Shown here: piece after piece, positions 8,535 through 15,651 of the stretch | Numbering within the stretch: position 1 is the first letter of the stretch | Layout: each line of letters begins with the position of its first letter | Assembly: GCF_001544375.1 (NCBI RefSeq) | Contig: NZ_BCQJ01000009.1 | Coordinates: 1-64,000 of the forward strand | From: Enterococcus canis NBRC 100695 | GTDB lineage: Bacteria > Bacillota > Bacilli > Lactobacillales > Enterococcaceae | DNA length: 64,000 nt | Direction of reading: 5' to 3' | The notes under the pieces: model-generated | What the model was told of the DNA's origin: nothing | The model's database searches: none | Seen by the model: only the letters and a program-made list of their open reading frames with translations | Program-made: the position numbers and the translations under genes

Positions 8535-9371
8535 TCAAGCTAAATAGAGCTTTTTCAATTGCTGCAAAGCTTGTTGGGACAAGCCAAGACCTTTGGTAAG
8601 ATAGCCTTCCACACTGCCATAATCCTGTTCCATTTGCTCAAAGGCAGCTTCAATATAACTGGGACGAACTTCTAATAAAGCGCGCATTGCCTCTTGGGCT
8701 TTTTCGTCCGCTCCCTTCATTTGCGCTAAGGTTTTCTGATTTTCCTCTTCACGGAAATCGTTAGAGAGGAGGTAATCCTTTACCACCGTTTCCTTGGGGA
8801 CCCCTAAGGCTGAAAGGACCAAGGCTGTTCCAAAGCCAGCCCGATCTTTGCCAGCGGTACAATGCCAAAGGGTGGCGCCAGTCTCGTTAGCCAACAAGAT
8901 ATCAAAAAATTGGCGGTAGCCTTTACGGGCAAAAGGGTCCGTTACAAACTGTTGGTTCGCTTGAATTAAATAGCTTTCGGGATTTTCCAGTTGGGAGAGA
9001 TTGGCCATAAAGTCCTGCATACTAGTGCTTTGACCAGTATCCTTCATGATAGGGTCGTGCAAATAGCTGACTTCTTTTATCTCGGGGTCAGGCAATTGCG
9101 CGACTTCGCTTTCTGTCCGGAAATCCACAATTTGGTCCAAGTGTTCCTCTTTGGTTAGCTTTTGAATATCTGCGGTCGTCAAATGACCTAGCTGGGCACC
9201 GCGTAACAGGCGTTGGGGTTTGATTTTGTGCCCATCAACGGTTTCATAACCGCCTAGGTCACGAACATTGACTGCGCCAGTCAAAGGGATTTCCTTGCCA
9301 GGCGTTGTGGAGACTTGTGCTGCACAGCCAGCAAAGACCACCAATAATAAGGGCATGATTTTTTTGAACAT
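8535..9371 (-). CDS. Secreted lipoprotein tyrosine-protein phosphatase
   Basis: A 278-residue protein. The lipoprotein signal MFKKIMPLLLVVFAGC has a lipobox cysteine at residue 16, so it should be anchored outside the membrane. NVRDLGGY (about residue 35) and the P-loop HCTAGKDRAG (CX5R with the general-acid context DFRTESE) define the Y_phosphatase3/LipA-type family, which often accepts phosphotyrosine and phosphoinositides. The start has GGAAGG eight bases upstream. The in vivo substrate is unknown. Confidence 0.88.
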   Translation of the reverse strand: MFKKIMPLLLVVFAGCAAQVSTTPGKEIPLTGAVNVRDLGGYETVDGHKIKPQRLLRGAQLGHLTTADIQKLTKEEHLDQIVDFRTESEVAQLPDPEIKEVSYLHDPIMKDTGQSTSMQDFMANLSQLENPESYLIQANQQFVTDPFARKGYRQFFDILLANETGATLWHCTAGKDRAGFGTALVLSALGVPKETVVKDYLLSNDFREEENQKTLAQMKGADEKAQEAMRALLEVRPSYIEAAFEQMEQDYGSVEGYLTKGLGLSQQALQQLKKLYLA

Positions 9372-9541
9372 CGAAACATCCTTCCACAGGGGGATTTTGA
9401 AGAATTCTCTTCCTCTTCATGATACAAAGCCAATACCAAGTTTTGACGAGATTTGTGTAAAAAGGATGTAAAGTTGCTAAAGCGTATCAGAGGGAGGCTG
9501 GTCAGAAAAGGCGTATAATTAAAAAAGAAGGGGGCGAAAAG

Positions 9542-9991
9542 ATGAAAATTAAAAAAATTGCGTATGCCACACCGGCTTATCAAGCCACCCTCGACTTGCG
9601 TAACCAGGTCATGCGCCATCCTTTAGGCTTGGATATTATGGATGAAGACTTGTCTAGTGAACAGACAGCGTTGATATTAGGAGCCTTTTCAGAAACGCAG
9701 CTAATGGGCTTCGGTATTTTAGCAGGGGGTTCAGAACCAGTGCGGAAGGTCGAATATCTCGTGGTGGATGATTCCTTGCAGAGTCAAGGTGTCGGATCAC
9801 AGTTACTGCAAGCATTAGAAAAAGCGGCTTTAAACGAGGGTGCCACAACGATTGAACTAGAGGCCCGCGTCACCGCCCAGCCTTTCTATGAAAGACACGG
9901 CTATCACACTACTGGCGAACGCTACTTATTGCCCCAGGCACCTGTGGAACATATTCTTATGAGTAAAACGCTGGGGACAGCGGCAGTTTAG
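9542..9991 (+). CDS. GNAT family N-acetyltransferase
   Basis: A 149-residue protein. VEYLVVDDSLQSQGVGSQLL is the acetyl-CoA-binding motif A (Q/RxxGxG/A) and RVTAQPFYERHGYHTTGE the conserved motif B region. ElaA/YjcF-like GNATs have a similar layout. The start has a GGGGGC-rich site seven bases upstream. Substrate unknown. Confidence 0.85.
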   Translation: MKIKKIAYATPAYQATLDLRNQVMRHPLGLDIMDEDLSSEQTALILGAFSETQLMGFGILAGGSEPVRKVEYLVVDDSLQSQGVGSQLLQALEKAALNEGATTIELEARVTAQPFYERHGYHTTGERYLLPQAPVEHILMSKTLGTAAV

Positions 9992-10037
9992 TTAGCCGCC
10001 CGCAGCTGTTATTTGAGTCAGGAAAGGATGAAGAAAG

Positions 10038-10409
10038 ATGCTAGATGTTAGAGGCTCCATTGCACAATTACGCAGTACCACCGAACACCATTTTCAACAT
10101 ATCAAAAATCAACACGATTTTATGAGAATTTGGGCAGTTCAATTTGAGTTAGGGTATACTGACTTTCGAACAATTCAAATGGCGCTGCAGCTAGACGGCA
10201 AAATAGAGTTGCTGAAACGCTTCGCCAAAGATTACGACCAAGTCTATCATTATGAATATGCCTTTGCGGCTGGTGGACTAGCCGGCTTTAACGAACAATT
10301 TGGGTCCGAAATCGCCGCCTATGATCAAGCACACCAAACACTAATTGCCACCTTGGATGAAATCAGCAGGTTCCAACCAGCAGCAGATGAAGACAGCAAA
10401 TTAGTCTAA
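10038..10409 (+). CDS. Hypothetical soluble helical protein
   Basis: A 123-residue protein not recognised by family. It has no signal or membrane segment, is rich in aromatic and charged residues (DYDQVYHYEYAFAAGGLAGF), and looks helical. ATG 10038 follows GGAAAGGATG. It lies 46 bases behind the GNAT gene and ends at a terminator, so it may share that transcript. Confidence 0.6.
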   Translation: MLDVRGSIAQLRSTTEHHFQHIKNQHDFMRIWAVQFELGYTDFRTIQMALQLDGKIELLKRFAKDYDQVYHYEYAFAAGGLAGFNEQFGSEIAAYDQAHQTLIATLDEISRFQPAADEDSKLV

Positions 10410-10431
10410 ATATTTGCAGTACAGATAAAAC

Positions 10432-10480
10432 AAAAATGCCTCCTAGCCTGTGGTGTGTCCTAGGCTTAGAGGCATTTTTG
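10432..10480 (+). terminator. Terminator
   Basis: AAAAATGCCTCCTAG pairs with CTTAGAGGCATTTTT; tracts on both sides could serve both strands. Confidence 0.8.
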
Positions 10481-10567
10481 AACAATGAAGGGATTTAATT
10501 TGAAGGAGTTACGGAGACTGCTTGGGCAGTACTTGTAGCTCTTTTCATTATAAAAAGGGTTATAGGT

Positions 10568-11596
10568 TCAGAGGCGAATCAGTGCCACTTCTGTCAGGTA
10601 AGCCGCGGCAAGATCCTCTGATTTTAGCAGCAGCTCCAGATTTTGTACCGATAGGGTCACGGTAGCGCCGTAAATTTTAACGCCATGCTCCTCTACATAA
10701 GCCAAGGTTTCAGCTATCTGTTTTTCAGACAGTGGTTGCTCACCTTCACTGGCTAAATTGATAAAATCGGTTTGACTTTGCAAGTAACGCAACATGGAGG
10801 TAAAACGAGTGGTTTCCCGTTTTTCATCGGACCATTTATTTTGCTCATCAGTAGCCCAGAAAGAATTTAGTAAAGGATACTTTTCTTGTAGCTGTGGCGT
10901 TTCTTTTAATTCCGGTAGCTGTCCTGAATGACCATTGGGCGAGAAGCCCACGATATACGGGCGTTCATTTTCAGCGCGCTTTTTCGTCCGCACAGCGTAC
11001 CATAGCGTATCGCTAGTGGGAGCATTATAGGTTGTCCAATGGGCATACTCATCTAGGGATAAATCCTTTTTAAATAAGACATTCAAGGTGAGTTGACTAC
11101 TACGGGGCAGTTCACGACTGCTTTCCAACAGAGCATCCAGTTGATCAGGCTCAATCAATTTTCGTTGAACCTCCTCATCACTGAACAAAGTAGTATTGCC
11201 AATGGTACGAGAGCGCAGGGAAATATCCTTTGACTGTTTGTTGCGCTTGATTTGACTACTTTGCTGCGTCTGACTACTTTGACTATTTGTTTCAAAAATT
11301 TCACTAATTCCGTAAGTGCCAATACCGGTTCGGTTGATTTGGAAATCTGCTAAAACCGAATTAGGCTGTGTCAATTGATTCTGAATAAAACGATTGAAGA
11401 CATAGCTAGTAGAAACCGCGACCTCATTACCCCGCTGCGGATCGTAATAAAAGCGGTTAAGGAGTGCTTGACCACCTAACAAGAGTAGGAGTGTCAAAAT
11501 AACTGACAGTAGGATTACCTTAACCATACTTAGACGCCATTTTTGTTTAGTTTGTGCTTGAATTTTTTCAAAATCAAATTTCGGGGAATTCTTCAT
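10568..11596 (-). CDS. Anti-sigma factor, sigma-regulator N/C family (YhdL-like)
   Basis: A 342-residue single-pass membrane protein. A cytoplasmic N-terminus (about 1-22) is followed by a transmembrane helix (about 23-45, VKVILLSVILTLLLLLGGQ) and a large extracytoplasmic domain. A Ser/Gln-rich linker (about 104-120, SQSSQTQQSSQ) separates two halves, as in Sigma_reg_N/Sigma_reg_C proteins. It overlaps the upstream ECF sigma gene by 23 bases, so translation is coupled and the partner is evident. It presumably holds the sigma factor at the membrane until envelope stress. Confidence 0.8.
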   Translation of the reverse strand: MKNSPKFDFEKIQAQTKQKWRLSMVKVILLSVILTLLLLLGGQALLNRFYYDPQRGNEVAVSTSYVFNRFIQNQLTQPNSVLADFQINRTGIGTYGISEIFETNSQSSQTQQSSQIKRNKQSKDISLRSRTIGNTTLFSDEEVQRKLIEPDQLDALLESSRELPRSSQLTLNVLFKKDLSLDEYAHWTTYNAPTSDTLWYAVRTKKRAENERPYIVGFSPNGHSGQLPELKETPQLQEKYPLLNSFWATDEQNKWSDEKRETTRFTSMLRYLQSQTDFINLASEGEQPLSEKQIAETLAYVEEHGVKIYGATVTLSVQNLELLLKSEDLAAAYLTEVALIRL

Positions 11597-12077
11597 GACC
11601 TAAAACCTCCTTTAATTTCTGGCGACCGCGGAACAACCGATTCTTAGTTTGGCTGTAACTCATATCGAACAACAAGGCCAATTCTTGTAGCGACTGATCC
11701 GCAAAATAGTGGAGAAAAATCAGTTCCTGATCCTCTGGCCGCAGCGTTTCGATCGCACGGTATAGGGCTTGATAACGCTCATCTTTGATTACTTCTTCTA
11801 AGGGCGTCGCAACCGGCTTTTCTACAGTCTGAGTTGAAAACCAGCGTTGCCAGCGACTTTGCTTACGTTGCTTGTCTAAAAAGCGATTCCGAATCACACG
11901 GAAAAGCCAAAATTTAATACCGTATTCTTCTAAAAAAGGTAACGCTGTTAGTAACGCCAGGAAAGCCTCACTGACTAATTCTTCCGCATCATAGCGATTT
12001 TTCGTCAAGGAAAAAGCATACCACAAGCAGGCTTCCCCATAGACCTCGAACAAAACACCCAAATTCTGTTGCGCCAC
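11574..12077 (-). CDS. ECF-type RNA polymerase sigma factor (SigM-like context)
   Basis: A 167-residue protein with only sigma regions 2 and 4. Region 2 includes NRYDAEELVSEAFLALLTAL and WLFRVIRNRFLDKQRK. Region 4 includes LRPEDQELIFLHYFADQSLQ and MSYSQTKNRLFRGRQKL, an HTH. The start is GTG at 12077 with AGGGGG upstream. The order sigma then transmembrane regulator resembles sigM-yhdL of Bacillus, which responds to cell-wall stress; that role here is inference. Confidence 0.87.
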   Translation of the reverse strand: MAQQNLGVLFEVYGEACLWYAFSLTKNRYDAEELVSEAFLALLTALPFLEEYGIKFWLFRVIRNRFLDKQRKQSRWQRWFSTQTVEKPVATPLEEVIKDERYQALYRAIETLRPEDQELIFLHYFADQSLQELALLFDMSYSQTKNRLFRGRQKLKEVLGHEEFPEI

Positions 12078-12224
12078 TTTGTCACCCCCTACTAATAAAA
12101 CGTTTGAGAAGTTCTTTCGTCACACTTTATTTTAGCAAATCATGCCTAAATAAAGCAGGTTAGACAAAAATTTGAGAATAAATGAAATCGTTTTCTAGTA
12201 TAATAGAAAGAGAGGGTGTTTTTT

Positions 12225-12518
12225 ATGAATAATCAAAATGATTTTAATGCGGACCGGCGTGCCTCAGAGATCAGTTCGTCTATTAATATGTTGAATCTAA
12301 AACTGGCCCAATTAGCAGATGAAGACAAAATTTATCAAATCAAATTGGAAATTGCGAAAACTACCGATCCCAGAGTGCGCCAGCAACTGCAAATCTTGCT
12401 AGCTGACATCGAAGGCGAAATTGCCGAAAAGAAACGTTTTGGTACATGGCTAGGTGTCATTATTTTAGTGGTGTTGATGGTGGCGGGCTTTATATTTGCA
12501 AAATATTTCCTGCTTTGA
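12225..12518 (+). CDS. Small membrane protein with coiled-coil and C-terminal TM helix
   Basis: A 97-residue protein. ATG 12225 is nine bases from AGAGGG; the in-frame GTG at 12216 overlaps the ribosome site and is rejected. Residues about 10-70 are charged and helical (LKLAQLADEDKIYQIKLEIA), and residues about 75-95 form one transmembrane helix ending FAKYFLL. A TATAAT at 12199-12204 precedes it. Function unknown. Confidence 0.6.
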   Translation: MNNQNDFNADRRASEISSSINMLNLKLAQLADEDKIYQIKLEIAKTTDPRVRQQLQILLADIEGEIAEKKRFGTWLGVIILVVLMVAGFIFAKYFLL

Positions 12519-12606
12519 GGTGGAGAATTTGGTGTATTGGTGAGGCCTTTATGAATCAAGAAAAGAGGATAATTTCTATATTTAAATTGGATAAAAAAGA
12601 TAGCTT

Positions 12607-12666
12607 AATAGGCGTAAGCCTCGTTAATACTAGAATCATCTAGTCTACGAGGCTGACGCCTATTTT
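12607..12666 (+). terminator. Terminator
   Basis: AATAGGCGTAAGCCTCG pairs with CGAGGCTGACGCCTATT, then TTTAG. Confidence 0.75.
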
Positions 12667-12683
12667 TAGAACGGGTTCAATTT

Positions 12684-12943
12684 TTATTTGATTTTATGCT
12701 TAAGCTCGAATGTCAGAGTTAATCCTAACCCGTCCATGATGCGTAAAATGGTATCAAGCTTGGGTGTCACCTCAAATGTTTCGATTTTGGACAACTGAGA
12801 TTGCGTCATACCAATGGTTTTGGCTAACGGCTGCTGAGAATGTTATGCATTTTTCGATACTGAATCAATTGAATAATAAACTTGTGGGCTTCTTCCACTT
12901 CGGTGGGGAGAGTATGTTTTTCTTTAAAAGATTGCCAGTTCAT
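12684..12943 (-). pseudogene. HigA/XRE-type antitoxin, frameshifted
   Basis: From ATG 12943 the minus strand reads MNWQSFKEKHTLPTEVEEAH through IQLIQYRKMHN, then hits TAG. After a frame change near 12835-12845 it continues QQPLAKTIGMTQSQLSKIE and LRIMDGLGLTLTFELKHKIK to a stop at 12684. The span of 260 bases is one short of a whole number of codons, which indicates a single-base deletion. The second half is a clear helix-turn-helix of HigA-like antitoxins. AAGGAG precedes the ATG at ten bases, and the toxin remnant lies directly upstream, as in a higBA operon. Confidence 0.75.
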
Positions 12944-12949
12944 CGCTTG

Positions 12950-13096
12950 TCAGCTCCTTCTTGAAAGAAAATCATTTTTTTCTTTGATGGCCTTGGTTAG
13001 TTCGCTTTTAGGTGTCTTTTGAGTCTTCTTCATAAAGGCGTGTAACAGCACAAAGCTGTCCTCTTGGGTGTCAAAAAACGGATACTTATTTGGCAT
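12950..13096 (-). pseudogene. RelE/HigB-type (phage Gp49-like) toxin, C-terminal remnant
   Basis: A 48-codon open stretch beginning MPNKYPFFDTQEDSFVLLHA and continuing FMKKTQKTPKSELTKAIKEK to a stop at 12950. The VLLHxFxKKTQKTP pattern is the hallmark C-terminal half of Gp49-like/HigB mRNA interferases. The N-terminal half is absent or unrecognisable upstream of 13096, so the toxin is truncated. It lies seven bases before the antitoxin start, preserving operon order. Confidence 0.7.
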
Positions 13097-13293
13097 ATTT
13101 GGCTAGTTTAAATAGTATGGCTAACTTAGGAATTGCTCCTTTTATTTAATCTATTTGGATATAGGAAAAATGGGTATGAATTGTATGATGTGATGTAATT
13201 TTAGAGGTGGAAAAGCGAAAAGATGGTGGCTATCCCGAAAGGTGGTGGTGCTTATGTATGTGAGCGCTGAAATCTTTAGAAAGGAGAAGCCTT

Positions 13294-13479
13294 TTGCAGA
13301 TTGCAGAAGTTATTGCTTACTTGGTAATTTTAGCACCTTGTTTGACGGCTCTTTTTGAGTTGTTGACGCAAGTTGTGAAGTTCCTGCAGGCAATAGTGGA
13401 CGCTCGTTCTTCCAAGAAGAACAAGAAAAAATGCAAAAAAAATAACCATCTTGTAACTTTGACGAGTCAAGATGGTTAA
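13294..13479 (+). CDS. Small hydrophobic basic peptide, candidate type I toxin
   Basis: A 61-residue peptide from a TTG start with AAAGGAG seven bases upstream. One long hydrophobic helix (about residues 3-34, AEVIAYLVILAPCLTALFEL) is followed by a lysine-rich tail (SSKKNKKKCKKNNH). This shape matches Fst/holin-like type I toxins. The coding end overlaps a hairpin at 13444-13477. A second short frame beginning ATG 13255 (MYVSAEIFRKEKPF) overlaps its start. Whether it is translated is not known. Confidence 0.45.
   Translation: MQIAEVIAYLVILAPCLTALFELLTQVVKFLQAIVDARSSKKNKKKCKKNNHLVTLTSQDG
13444..13477. terminator. Hairpin at the end of the small peptide gene
   Basis: AACCATCTTG (13444-13453) pairs with CAAGATGGTT (13468-13477). 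It overlaps the final codons, as in type I systems where a convergent antisense RNA shares the terminator. Confidence 0.55.
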
Positions 13480-13520
13480 AAACCACAAACTTTGTCACCG
13501 TCTTTTTAACGGTTCTACGT

Positions 13521-13548
13521 GAGGGCATGTTGACGCATGTCCTCTTTA
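13521..13548 (+). terminator. Second hairpin
   Basis: GAGGGCATG pairs with CATGTCCTC, then TTTA. It could end the toxin transcript. Confidence 0.5.
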
Positions 13549-13698
13549 CATAATTAGTATAAGACTATTTTAGCCTTTTTTCAAGTAATTGAGGATGTTG
13601 TTCTTTGAGTTTAAGATTTGTTACAGCTGAAATATATTAGTTTCAAAAATATCATAATACCTCAACCTTTAACAATCAGGTTATGGGTATTTATATTT

Positions 13699-13857
13699 AA
13701 AGTGATTCAAGATAGGCTAGGCCATGCTGATGTAAAAACTACGCTCAATATTTATACACGTGTTTCACCAAAAAATAGAGTGTCTACTTTGTCAAAGTTT
13801 GAATCTTTTATGTCAAATAAAAAAACAGAAAATGTTCCTTGGGGTCGTCAATTTTAA
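13699..13857 (+). pseudogene. Tyrosine recombinase (phage integrase), C-terminal tail
   Basis: Residues IQDRLGHADVKTTLNIYTRV followed by SPKNRVSTLSKFESFMSNKK match the extreme C-terminus of tyrosine integrases, including the catalytic tyrosine in NIYTRV. The body of the enzyme is missing; the upstream frame (from 13618) does not resemble an integrase. It sits about 90 bases from tRNA-Gly, the usual position of an integrase gene next to its attachment site, so it marks a lost prophage or ICE. Confidence 0.75.
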
Positions 13858-13863
13858 CAATCA

Positions 13864-13925
13864 GGGGTAGTCAAAAAGGGTAGTCAAAACGCAAAAAAGG
13901 GGTAGTCAAAAAGTTGACTACCCTC
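13864..13925 (+). repeat. Three direct copies of GGGTAGTCAAAA plus an inverted copy
   Basis: Copies start at about 13865, 13878 and 13900. The last pairs with TTGACTACCC (about 13914-13923) as a 10-bp stem. They lie between the integrase tail and tRNA-Gly, where arm-type integrase sites are expected. Confidence 0.6.
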
Positions 13926-13947
13926 TCAAAACGTTGCTATTAAAGGA

Positions 13948-14018
13948 AGCGGGTGACGAGAATCGAACTCGCGACGGAAGCTTGGGAAGCTTCTGTTTTA
14001 CCACTAAACTACACCCGC
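13948..14018 (-). tRNA. tRNA-Gly(CCC)
   Basis: On the minus strand GCGGGTG pairs with CACCCGC. There is a D arm GTTTAGTGGTAAAAC, an anticodon arm GAAGC-TTCCCAA-GCTTC giving anticodon CCC, and a T arm GCGAG-TTCGATT-CTCGT. The discriminator is U, as usual for glycine. CCA is not encoded. Confidence 0.95.
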
Positions 14019-14125
14019 GGCACAAAAATTATTATACTCCTCTTGAAAAAAACTGACAAGGGAAATTTATTTCCGATTTTCCTTCCATATAGTATGATGA
14101 AGAAAAAGATGATCGAGGAAAAAAG

Positions 14126-14875
14126 ATGGAACCAGTATCAACGGATTTTTTGCTAGAGACCTGTCTGTTGGCAGGTAAGATCATGATGGAGAGCAGTGCG
14201 GAAATGTATCGGGTAGAAGACACCATGAATCGCATTGCCTTGGCTTGTGGGAATTATCGTTTAGTAAGCTATGTGACGCAAACGGGTCTGTTTGTTGGGC
14301 TTGATGGGACCTCGACGATTCGTATGGTTCAAATCACCCGCCGCAGTATCAATTTGGAAAAGGTTTCCAAGGTCAATGATTTGTCCCGCCAGTTTGTGGC
14401 GGGGACTTTGACGCCGACGGAATTATTACAAAAGCTGCAGCAGCTAGACCAAGAAAAGATTTTCTTTCCCATGTCGTGGCAGATTATTAGTGCGGCGGTT
14501 ATTAGCGGGACTTTGATGATTTTGTTTGGTGGTGGTTGGTCAGACTTGCTCCTAACTACAGTGATTGGTGGGGCAGCTTATGCGGTTTATTACTACAGTG
14601 TCTATGTTTTTCGAATCAAGTTTCTCTCGGAATTTTTTGCGGCATTGTTGATTGGGGTAGCGGCCATTTTATCGGTGAAATTGGGACTGGGGACTAATCA
14701 GGATATGATTATTATCGGCTGTGTCATGCCACTGGTACCAGGGGTGCAAATTACCAATGCGATTCGCGACTTACTGGCGGGACACTATCTTTCTGGTGTT
14801 TCCCGTGGGACAGAGGCGTTGATTACGGCGACGATGATTGCCTTTGGGATTGCCATCGTCTTTCAAATTTTTTAG
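14126..14875 (+). CDS. Threonine/serine exporter, ThrE N-terminal-type subunit
   Basis: A 249-residue protein. The conserved cytoplasmic N-terminus (LLAGKIMMESSAEMYRVEDT, then GLDGTSTIRMVQITRRS) precedes about five membrane helices with PLVPGVQITNAIRDLLAGHY, the ThrE/DUF1212 signature. In many Firmicutes ThrE is split in two; the second half follows after a nine-base gap. Export of small hydroxy amino acids is the family role, not shown here. Confidence 0.88.
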   Translation: MEPVSTDFLLETCLLAGKIMMESSAEMYRVEDTMNRIALACGNYRLVSYVTQTGLFVGLDGTSTIRMVQITRRSINLEKVSKVNDLSRQFVAGTLTPTELLQKLQQLDQEKIFFPMSWQIISAAVISGTLMILFGGGWSDLLLTTVIGGAAYAVYYYSVYVFRIKFLSEFFAALLIGVAAILSVKLGLGTNQDMIIIGCVMPLVPGVQITNAIRDLLAGHYLSGVSRGTEALITATMIAFGIAIVFQIF

Positions 14876-14884
14876 GAGGCTGCT

Positions 14885-15382
14885 ATGACGATTCTTGTAC
14901 AAATCTTATTTAGTTTTTTAGCCACGGCGGCTTTTGCGATTTTGACTAATGTGCCGCGCCGTTCCCTTTTGGCCTGCGGCTTGGTGGGAACGGCTGGCTG
15001 GCTTGCCTATTGGGTCTGTGTCCATTATGGCGGCAGTCCCGCCTTTGGTTCCTTGCTAGGGGCGTTGGCAGTGGCTGTGTTTAGTAATTTCGCCTCAAAG
15101 AAAATGAAAATGCCAGTGACGATTTTTAATATTCCTGGTATGGTGCCGTTAGTTCCGGGCGCGATTGCTTACCAAGCAATTCGCAGCTTTGTGACTGGTT
15201 CTTATGAAATGGGCATGCAGTCGGCGGTTCAGGTGGTAATGATTGCGGGGGCGATTGCTTTAGGTCTGGTACTCTCAGAAGTCTTCAACCACAATATTCG
15301 TAGTTTTAAAGAAAAGCGGGATCTGGTGGCAGCCAATCGTCAAAAAGAGTGGCTCCGGCGCCGTAAGAAGCCGTTAAAGTAG
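14885..15382 (+). CDS. Threonine/serine exporter, ThrE C-terminal-type subunit
   Basis: A 165-residue protein with about four to five membrane helices. FNIPGMVPLVPGAIAYQAIR parallels the PLVPG motif of the partner, as in the DUF3815 half of ThrE. The start has AGGAGG at good spacing just after the partner stop. The basic C-terminus (KEWLRRRKKPLK) is probably cytoplasmic. It should act with the preceding subunit. Confidence 0.87.
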   Translation: MTILVQILFSFLATAAFAILTNVPRRSLLACGLVGTAGWLAYWVCVHYGGSPAFGSLLGALAVAVFSNFASKKMKMPVTIFNIPGMVPLVPGAIAYQAIRSFVTGSYEMGMQSAVQVVMIAGAIALGLVLSEVFNHNIRSFKEKRDLVAANRQKEWLRRRKKPLK

Positions 15383-15413
15383 CGTTTGTCGCGTTTGACA
15401 GGCGCTTTTTTTC
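15381..15413 (+). terminator. Terminator of the thrE pair
   Basis: AGCGTTTGTC pairs with GACAGGCGCT, then TTTTTTTC. Confidence 0.75.
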
Positions 15414-15492
15414 TTGTTATAGTTTTGGTGAAAGCAAATCAAACAATAAATGAGGTCTTTTTGTGAGTGTAACACGTATCTAGTTGAGTAGC

Positions 15493-15602
15493 TGAATAGG
15501 CAAGTAAACGGAAATACTATGGTTTATTTGTCGTGCTCTGAAGGATACCTGTCGTAAATTGCCTATTTCAAGACGATAGAGGAATTCTGTCGTCTTTTTT
15601 TG
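15493..15602 (+). ncRNA. Structured leader of unknown class before mutS2
   Basis: TGAATAGGCAA (15493-15503) pairs with TTGCCTATTTCA (15559-15570), enclosing about 55 bases with smaller possible stems (GTAAAC with GTTTAT). It is followed directly by a terminator (AGACGA with TCGTCT, T-run ending about 15602), about 50 bases before the mutS2-like start. A closed domain plus terminator is the layout of a riboswitch or attenuator. I recognise no known class. Confidence 0.5.
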
Positions 15603-15651
15603 TACCCTTGATTTGTTTTCAAACAGGTACCTTCTTTTAGAAGGAGAATAC

